Positions 6,501 to 11,235 of a stretch of 11,235 nucleotides of DNA are shown piece by piece. Within the stretch, counting starts at the first letter, position 1. The number at the start of each line of letters is the position of its first letter. Below the pieces are notes generated by a model, which saw only the letters and a program-made list of their open reading frames with translations, searched no databases and was not told where the DNA came from. Source of the stretch: JANPJV01 sp031425695 (lineage in GTDB: Bacteria > Pseudomonadota > Gammaproteobacteria > Xanthomonadales > SZUA-5); assembly GCA_031425695.1 (NCBI GenBank), contig JANPJV010000066.1:1-11235 (forward strand), written 5' to 3'. The position numbers and the translations under genes were made by a program.

Positions 6501-6520
6501 GAAAAGGCCAGGATGGCCTT
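6501..6520 (-). terminator. Short intrinsic-type terminator of lysAC
   Basis: Read leftward, AAGGCCA, loop TCC, TGGCCTT forms a 7-base perfect stem (6504-6520) running into TTTTC. It begins 16 bases after the lysAC stop codon. The T-run is short, so some read-through into murL is plausible. Confidence 0.5.
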
Positions 6521-6536
6521 ACTCAGACCACAAGAA

Positions 6537-9116
6537 CTAAAGATCCTCACGGACCACCTCCAGCGGCGCGAGCCGCGAGTTATAGCGCGAGGCCATCGAG
6601 GCGCCATAGGCACCGGCGTTGGCGATCAGGATCACGTCGTCGACCCGGGCGCGCGGCAGCAGGCGATCCCGGGCAAGCACATCGCTGGATTCACAGATCG
6701 GCCCCACCACCTGCCAGGTGCCGTCATCGGGCTCGTCGAAGCGGCTCAGGTTGCGCACCTCATGCCAGGCATCGTAGAGCGCGGGGCGCAGTAGCGTGTG
6801 CATGCCGGCGTCGACGCCCACGAAGCGCACCCCGCTCTTGTGCTTGGTCTGGGTCACCCGCGCCAGCAGCACGCCAGCTTCGGCCACCAGGAAGCGCCCG
6901 GGCTCGATCCATAGCTCGAAGCGCGGATAGAGGGCCTTGACCTCGAGCAGGGCCGCATCGAGATCGGCCAGGCTCAAGCCCGGGTCGCCGGGTTCGTGGG
7001 CGACGCCCAGGCCGCCGCCAATATCGAGCACGCGCACTTGCGGAAAGCCTTCAGCGAGCGCGGCCAGGTCCGCGTAAACGCTCTTCCAGTGATCGACATC
7101 GAAGATGCCGCTGCCGAGGTGCGCATGCAACCCGACGACACGCGCGCCGGCGCGCTCTGCGGCCGCGCGTGCCGCCTGCGCTTCGCCCAGCTCGATGCCG
7201 AACTTGGCGCGTTCACCGCCGGTCTTGACCTTGTCGTGATGGCCGAGCCCGCGCCCGAGATCGAAGCGCAACAGGATCTCGCGACCCGCGAATATTTCCG
7301 CCCATTCCTCGAGCAGTACGAGGTTGTCGACGGTGACCCGGACGCCGCGCTCGAGTGCATATTCGTACTCGCTGCGCGGCGCAAAGTTGGGGGTGAACAG
7401 GAATCGTTCCGGCGGCAGTCCCGGCAAAGCGCCCTGCGCCAGCTCGAGCTCCCCGCGCGAGACGCACTCCATGCCGAAGCCGAGCTCGGCCAGGATTTCA
7501 AGCAGGCGCGGATGTGGATTGGCCTTGAGCGCGTAGAAGCGCCGATCGACCGCAGTCAATCCCAGCAGCGCGCGCCCCCGCTCGAGCACAATGCTGGCCG
7601 CATACACATAGACGGGTGTGTGCGCCTGCGCCTGGGCGATCAGTTGGGGGCGCGCTTCCTCCCACCAGGAAACCTCTGGCGGCGCTGGGGAATGGACCAG
7701 TGCGCTCCAGGCCGGACCGAATACCGGATCGCCAGCGGCCCCGGTCAGGCGTGCGCGCACCAGCAGTGCGTGCAGGCTCGGAACCACGCCATCGGCGTCA
7801 GCCTGGTCGATCACGAAAGTCAGGTTGAGGTTGTTCGATGACTGCGAAACCAGGTGCACGCGACGGGCGCCAACATCCGCCAGGATCTCGCTCAGGCGAT
7901 GCATCATGCCGCGCATGCCGCGACCCACCAGCGTGACCGCGGCGCACGGCGCGATCACCTTGACCCGGCACACCTGGGCAAGATCGCCGCAGAGCTTCTC
8001 CAGTGTATCGGCGTCGATCAGATTGTCGCTCGGGTCCAGCGACACGGTGACGTTGGTCTCGGCCGAGCCGATCAGGTCGATCGAGAGGCCATGGCGCTTG
8101 AAGATCCCGAACACGTCGGCGAGGAAGCCGACCTGCTGCCACATCCCAATCGACTCCATCGACACCAAGGTGACCCCCGAGCGCATCGAAATGGCCTTGA
8201 CGCTGGGTGCGCCCTGCGCAACTTCAGGGCCGATCTCGGTACCGGCCATGTGCGGGCGCTCGGTGTCCTTGATCCACAGCGGCACGCGGACTTCGCGCAC
8301 CGGGCCGATCGCGCGCGGGTGCAGCACCTTGGCACCGGTCGTGGCAATTTCCTGGGCCTCGTCGTAGTCCAGCCGGCACAACAGCCGGGCGTCGGGGACC
8401 AGACGCGGATTGGCGCTGAACATGCCCGGCACGTCCGTCCAGATCTCCACGCGCTGAGCCTGCAGCAAGGCACCGAAGTAACTGGCGGAAGTATCCGAAC
8501 CACCACGGCCGAGCACCACGGTTGCCCCAGTTGGGGCGCGTGCGATGAAACCCTGGGTGATGAAATGGCGGCGGCGCCGTGCGAGCGCCGCGGCGAGCGC
8601 CGCGTCCGGGCGCGGATCGCAGAGCGCGCTCAGGTGCCGCGACCAGTCGTTCTGATGCGGCGGATCAATCGCGGTGAGATGCTCGCGCGCATCCAGCCAC
8701 TCGACCGCATGGCCGGCCTGGCGCAGGAACTGCGCACCGAGCGTGCTCGACAGCAATTCCCCCTGGGCGAGCAGCTCGGCCGCCCAGGCAAAATCGTCGC
8801 GGTGACCACGGCTGGCCTTGACCATCGCCCGCAGATGTGCGGCGCGCTCATCGAGCACTCCGAGCGGCAGGCCCAGCGCCTCGGCAAATGCGAAGTGCCG
8901 CGCCAGCAAGGTCTCGGCCGCACCCTGCATCGTGGCCGGGTCGGCCCACGCGGTCGCGATGGCCTTGAGGCTGTCGGTCACGCCGGACAGTGCCGATACC
9001 ACGATCAGCACCTGCGCACCGGCAGCCTCGCGCTCGCTCAGCAGGCGGCCGATATTTTCCCAGCGCGCGCGGCTGGAAACGCTGGTTCCGCCGAACTTCA
9101 GAACGATCCAGGACAT
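6537..9116 (-). CDS. lysAC: Bifunctional aspartate kinase / diaminopimelate decarboxylase
   Basis: A fusion of the first enzyme of the aspartate pathway (aspartate to aspartyl-phosphate) with the last enzyme of lysine synthesis (meso-DAP to lysine); cytoplasmic, 859 residues. Aspartate kinase, about 1-300: KFGGTS (7-12), GRGGSDTSA (203-211), WTDVPG (226-231), VLHPRA (264-269). Regulatory ACT repeats, about 310-460, include SSNNLNLTFVID (426-437). A PLP-dependent alanine-racemase-fold decarboxylase, about 490-859, follows: YALKAN with Schiff-base lysine K531, HAHLGSG (664-670), GGGLG (700-704), EPGR (738-741), CESSD (808-812) and GAYG (835-838). Both halves look catalytically complete. The ATG at 9116 is preferred because KFGGTS follows at once, with AAGGGA about 13 bases upstream; an ATG at 9140 would add eight residues and lacks a ribosome-binding site. 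The fusion is known in Xanthomonadales. Its ACT domains suggest feedback by aspartate-family amino acids. Confidence 0.96.
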   Translation of the reverse strand: MSWIVLKFGGTSVSSRARWENIGRLLSEREAAGAQVLIVVSALSGVTDSLKAIATAWADPATMQGAAETLLARHFAFAEALGLPLGVLDERAAHLRAMVKASRGHRDDFAWAAELLAQGELLSSTLGAQFLRQAGHAVEWLDAREHLTAIDPPHQNDWSRHLSALCDPRPDAALAAALARRRRHFITQGFIARAPTGATVVLGRGGSDTSASYFGALLQAQRVEIWTDVPGMFSANPRLVPDARLLCRLDYDEAQEIATTGAKVLHPRAIGPVREVRVPLWIKDTERPHMAGTEIGPEVAQGAPSVKAISMRSGVTLVSMESIGMWQQVGFLADVFGIFKRHGLSIDLIGSAETNVTVSLDPSDNLIDADTLEKLCGDLAQVCRVKVIAPCAAVTLVGRGMRGMMHRLSEILADVGARRVHLVSQSSNNLNLTFVIDQADADGVVPSLHALLVRARLTGAAGDPVFGPAWSALVHSPAPPEVSWWEEARPQLIAQAQAHTPVYVYAASIVLERGRALLGLTAVDRRFYALKANPHPRLLEILAELGFGMECVSRGELELAQGALPGLPPERFLFTPNFAPRSEYEYALERGVRVTVDNLVLLEEWAEIFAGREILLRFDLGRGLGHHDKVKTGGERAKFGIELGEAQAARAAAERAGARVVGLHAHLGSGIFDVDHWKSVYADLAALAEGFPQVRVLDIGGGLGVAHEPGDPGLSLADLDAALLEVKALYPRFELWIEPGRFLVAEAGVLLARVTQTKHKSGVRFVGVDAGMHTLLRPALYDAWHEVRNLSRFDEPDDGTWQVVGPICESSDVLARDRLLPRARVDDVILIANAGAYGASMASRYNSRLAPLEVVREDL

Positions 9117-9213
9117 GTGCGGGTTACGATCCCTTGCCATTGCGCTAGAATGCGACCCGTAAACCTATCGCACTGCAGCAAGAGTTTGCGACCCAGGCGC
9201 CGAAATCACGGAA

Positions 9214-9228
9214 TCAACGTTACGTTGA
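9214..9228. promoter_or_regulatory. Palindrome overlapping the -35 box
   Basis: TCAACGT (9214-9220) and ACGTTGA (9222-9228) are exact reverse complements around a single T. The right half covers the first four bases of the TTGACA box at 9225-9230. The size and position fit an operator for a dimeric repressor that blocks polymerase. It also lies in the region upstream of the divergent lysAC gene, so it could affect both. No regulator can be named. Confidence 0.5.
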
Positions 9229-9253
9229 CATGAATTCGGGCCTCTCTTATCCT
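9225..9253 (+). promoter_or_regulatory. Sigma70-like promoter for the CTERM protein gene
   Basis: A perfect TTGACA (9225-9230) is followed by a 17-base spacer and TATCCT (9248-9253), matching TATAAT at four of six positions including the first two and the last. Transcription would start near 9260, leaving a leader of about 40 bases before the ATG at 9301. This is the best promoter match noticed in the window. Confidence 0.65.
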
Positions 9254-9300
9254 CCGTAGTGCGCTCCCGCCACGTATCCGTTGTCGAGGAAAATCACAAA

Positions 9301-9984
9301 ATGAATAATCGTGTAGTCGCCCTGTCTGCCGCACTTGCCTTGCTCACCCCGATGATGGACGTGGATGCCAAGGGCGCAACGCGTCCCTTCGGTGCCTCCG
9401 GCACGTCGAATCCGAGCATGAGCCCGGAAGGCACCCCGACCACCACCGTGCTGGTGCCGATCGGCGGACTCAGCACCAACAACCTGTGCGGTAGCGCTGC
9501 TACGCCGGGCGCCGGCAACACGGTCGTCACTGCCAACATCGGCGCGGGTGCAGTCGTCACCGGCCTCGGTGGTGTTGGTAGCTTCGAAGCCTTCTCCCCG
9601 AGCTTCCGCGATGAAGTCGTCGCCATCTTCCGCGGTTCGGTTCCGGCCGAAGCGGTTGCGCTGAGCTTCTCGACCGCCGCCAGCCCGGGTGTTGCCACGT
9701 TCAACATCGCGCCGATCGACCTGACCAGCGTGCCGCTGGCCAACATCCAGGTCGGTCCGACTGGCGTGCTCAGCATCGAGCTGTGCGAAGACTTCGCTGA
9801 TACGGGCGTCAACCCGGATGCGACCTTTGCCGCCGGCACGTTCCTGCGCGTCGCCTGCTTCAACTGCTTCGATCCGTTTGGCGAGCCGCCGCTGGCCGCG
9901 CCGGTCAACAGCCCGTGGGCTCTGATCTCGCTGCTCCTCGGCCTCGGCCTGATGGGCGGTATCGCGGTGCGTCGCTTCTCCTGA
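9301..9984 (+). CDS. Secreted protein of unknown function with IPTL-CTERM-like tail
   Basis: The gene is not recognised. The 227-residue product starts with a short signal-peptide-like segment (MNNR, then hydrophobic 5-17, likely cleaved near residues 23-25). A low-complexity Gly/Ser/Thr/Pro-rich stretch (25-60) and a body rich in Gly, Ala and Val follow. Four cysteines (C63, C162, C186, C189, the last two as CFNC) could form disulphides after export. The C-terminus is tripartite: PVNSPWALI (201-209), a hydrophobic helix to about 222, then RRFS. This resembles IPTL-CTERM signals, which exosortases are thought to process at the inner membrane on the way to the surface. No exosortase gene is in the window. 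GAGGAA about 12 bases upstream supports the ATG at 9301; earlier in-frame starts would precede the signal peptide. It is a monocistronic unit with a strong promoter and terminator. Confidence 0.85.
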   Translation: MNNRVVALSAALALLTPMMDVDAKGATRPFGASGTSNPSMSPEGTPTTTVLVPIGGLSTNNLCGSAATPGAGNTVVTANIGAGAVVTGLGGVGSFEAFSPSFRDEVVAIFRGSVPAEAVALSFSTAASPGVATFNIAPIDLTSVPLANIQVGPTGVLSIELCEDFADTGVNPDATFAAGTFLRVACFNCFDPFGEPPLAAPVNSPWALISLLLGLGLMGGIAVRRFS

Positions 9985-10028
9985 GCGATCCCCGCTGCGC
10001 TGATGCGCAGCAGCGATGAATAACCAAG

Positions 10029-10054
10029 AACGCCCGCGCAAGCGGGCGTTTTTT
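10029..10054 (+). terminator. Rho-independent terminator of the CTERM protein gene
   Basis: A perfect nine-base stem, AACGCCCGC (10029-10037) with GCGGGCGTT (10042-10050), closes a GCAA tetraloop and runs straight into TTTTTT (10049-10054). It starts 44 bases after the stop at 9984. This is a textbook intrinsic terminator. Confidence 0.93.
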
Positions 10055-10055
10055 A

Positions 10056-10163
10056 TTGGAGCGGGGCGCTCGTGGTGGGTCTGCGCGGTGCGCGGACTCT
10101 CTTGATCTGCCGCGCAACAGCGTCCGCGCGCAGCACAGGCGCACCACGAGCGCCCCGCTCCAA
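10056..10163. repeat. GC-rich hairpin repeat, family 1 copy b
   Basis: Outer arms of 22 bases (10056-10077 and 10142-10163) are perfectly complementary. Imperfect pairing continues inward (GCGCGGAC with GTCCGCGC). The core shares GTGGGTC (10075-10081) and the exact 12-mer CAACAGCGTCCG (10115-10126) with the hairpin at 49-114, so both belong to one family. This copy has an extra outer arm built on GAGCGGGGCGCTC. It begins one base after the terminator T-run and ends 53 bases before phzF. No coding potential is supported. Confidence 0.8.
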
Positions 10164-10200
10164 ATCGCGTAGGATCGGACGGACCGCGACACGCTCGCCC

Positions 10201-10206
10201 GATAAT
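10201..10206 (+). promoter_or_regulatory. Possible -10 box close to the phzF start
   Basis: GATAAT matches five of six bases of TATAAT and lies ten bases before the phzF ATG. A transcript would begin roughly at 10212-10215, making it nearly leaderless. That fits the lack of any ribosome-binding sequence before the ATG. No convincing -35 box is present at the expected distance. Confidence 0.3.
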
Positions 10207-10216
10207 CCCCATTCTC

Positions 10217-11092
10217 ATGCTTCGTCCCTTCCTGCAGATCGATGTCTTCACCGCGCAGCCGATGCTCGGCAACCCGCTCGCCGTGGTGCTCGATGGCGAG
10301 GGCCTCTCGGTCGAAGCCATGCAGCAATTCGCGCGTTGGACGAATCTTTCGGAAACCACCTTCGTGCTGCGCCCGAGCGCGCCAGCGGCGAGCTATCGCG
10401 TGCGCATCTTCACGCCGATGACGGAACTGCCCTTTGCCGGACACCCGAGCGTCGGAACCGCATGGGCATTGGTGGACGCGGGGCTGGCCAAGCCCGTCGA
10501 CGGCCGCCTGGTGCAGGAGTGTGGTGCTGGCCTGCTCGAAGTCAGGGTCACCGGCGACGGCAATGCGCGGGCGGTCTCGGTGCAGGCCCCGCGAGCCGTG
10601 CGCAGCGCGCTGCTGCCGGTGCAACTGGAAGCGCTGCCGCGCGCCCTCGGCACGAGCGGCGCCAGCGTCGGCGAGCGCCCCGTGCTGTCGGACGTGGGTG
10701 CGCGCTGGATCCTGGTCGAGGCAGCCACGCGCGCTGCGGTGCGGGCGCTGGTTCCGGATTTCGACGCGATCTCCTGTCTCTCCGAGAACGTTCGCGCCGA
10801 AGGGATCGCGGTTTTTTCCTTCGATCCAAGCCTGGCGGTCCCGCTGGAGCTACGCGCTTTCGCCCCGGGCACTGGTGTGCCGGAGGATCCGGTCACCGGC
10901 AGCGCACACGCAGCGGTGGGCGATTGGCTCTACACCCAACGCCGGCTCAGTACGCTCGAAGGTCGTTATCACGCCAGCCAGGGACACGCCGTCGGTCGCA
11001 GTGGCGAGCTTGAAGTGCGCAGCGACGAGGCGGGGCGCATTCATATCGGCGGGCGCTGTTGCGTACTGATCCGGGGCGCGGTGGACTTGTAA
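10217..11092 (+). CDS. PhzF-family isomerase (phenazine biosynthesis protein PhzF-like)
   Basis: A 291-residue cytoplasmic protein of the PhzF family, which adopts the diaminopimelate-epimerase fold with two similar halves. In phenazine producers PhzF isomerises a dihydro-hydroxyanthranilate intermediate. Most genomic homologues lie outside phenazine clusters and have unknown substrates. Seen: QIDVFTAQPMLGNP (7-20), NLSETTFV (43-50) with catalytic glutamate E46, LPFAGHPSVGTA (71-82), and RAFAPGTGVPEDPVTGSAH (213-231) with D224 and S229. The catalytic glutamate and acidic/glycine-rich second-half motif are intact, so the enzyme is probably active. No other phz gene is nearby. The two catalytic cysteines of true DapF are absent at the expected motifs, so this is not DapF. 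The start has no ribosome-binding sequence, but the fold begins immediately and no better start exists upstream. Confidence 0.94.
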   Translation: MLRPFLQIDVFTAQPMLGNPLAVVLDGEGLSVEAMQQFARWTNLSETTFVLRPSAPAASYRVRIFTPMTELPFAGHPSVGTAWALVDAGLAKPVDGRLVQECGAGLLEVRVTGDGNARAVSVQAPRAVRSALLPVQLEALPRALGTSGASVGERPVLSDVGARWILVEAATRAAVRALVPDFDAISCLSENVRAEGIAVFSFDPSLAVPLELRAFAPGTGVPEDPVTGSAHAAVGDWLYTQRRLSTLEGRYHASQGHAVGRSGELEVRSDEAGRIHIGGRCCVLIRGAVDL

Positions 11093-11194
11093 CGCCGCTT
11101 TAGCTTCAAATTTGGAGTGCGGGGGGCATGGGCGCCTTTTGTTGGGGTGTTTGGTAAGGACCAAATCAATCAAAAAAGCGGCGGCGGCCCGCGT

Positions 11195-11231
11195 GGAAAA
11201 ATAGAAGGCCGCCCGCGCGATGCGGGGCGGC
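11195..11231 (-). terminator. Likely terminator of a leftward gene beyond the right edge
   Basis: GCCGCCCGC (11208-11216) pairs with GCGGGGCGGC (11222-11231), with one bulged G. Read leftward, the stem is followed by CTTCTATTTTT (11197-11207), a U-rich tail. The placement suggests a gene off the right edge transcribed toward phzF. The rest of 11093-11194 holds only a small hairpin, TTTGGT with ACCAAA (11150-11165), and no supportable gene. Confidence 0.55.
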
Positions 11232-11235
11232 AACC

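Noticed and set aside
7854..9233. Open frame of 459 codons on the plus strand across the aspartate kinase half of lysAC
   Set aside because: It is antisense to well-conserved motifs and its product is low-complexity and His/Arg-rich.
9247..10359. Open frame of 370 codons on the minus strand across the CTERM gene and the start of phzF
   Set aside because: It runs through a textbook terminator and a palindromic repeat and opposes genes with promoter, signal peptide and family motifs.
10217..11092. Diaminopimelate epimerase (DapF), suggested by the shared fold and the nearby lysAC
   Set aside because: The catalytic glutamate in NLSETTF and the PEDPVTGSAH motif are PhzF-type, and the paired catalytic cysteines of DapF are not seen.

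Overview
The window is GC-rich chromosomal DNA (by eye about two-thirds G+C) with seven confidently readable genes, several short intergenic spaces and no tRNA, rRNA, insertion sequence or CRISPR. Three features point to a gammaproteobacterium of the Xanthomonadales/Lysobacterales group: a fused aspartate kinase/diaminopimelate decarboxylase, an adjacent MurL plus MurD2-type ligase pair (the route described in Xanthomonas oryzae), and a secreted protein ending in an IPTL-CTERM-like tail. No genus can be named from the sequence.

Layout. Positions 1-804: a GC-rich hairpin repeat, then family I inorganic pyrophosphatase (ppa, +), then a short gap with two small hairpins. 805-2268: anthranilate synthase component I (trpE, +), not followed by trpG. 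2269-3393: an inverted-repeat element, a leftward four- to five-helix cytochrome b561-family protein, and a second, longer inverted-repeat element. 3394-9116: a leftward run of three amino-acid and cell-wall genes in transcription order lysAC, murL, murD2, with hairpins between the first two and a third inverted repeat between the last two. 9117-9300: a divergent intergenic region with a strong sigma70-like promoter and an overlapping palindrome. 9301-9984: an unrecognised secreted protein with a C-terminal sorting-like tail, closed by a textbook terminator. 10056-10163: a second GC-rich hairpin repeat. 10217-11092: a PhzF-family isomerase. The right edge holds a likely terminator for a leftward gene outside the window.

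How the genes work together. LysAC would catalyse the first step of the aspartate pathway and the last step of lysine synthesis, between which lies meso-diaminopimelate, the third residue of the peptidoglycan stem. MurD2 would add L-glutamate (not D-glutamate) to UDP-MurNAc-L-Ala, and MurL would epimerise that terminal L-Glu to D-Glu. The leftward run therefore concerns building the stem peptide without a need for free D-glutamate. Ppa removes pyrophosphate from biosynthesis, and TrpE starts tryptophan synthesis; both look like ordinary housekeeping.

The most interesting content is the MurD2/MurL pair (known biochemistry, rare), the CTERM-tailed orphan protein with its regulated-looking promoter, and five inverted-repeat elements of two families that occupy most of the larger gaps.
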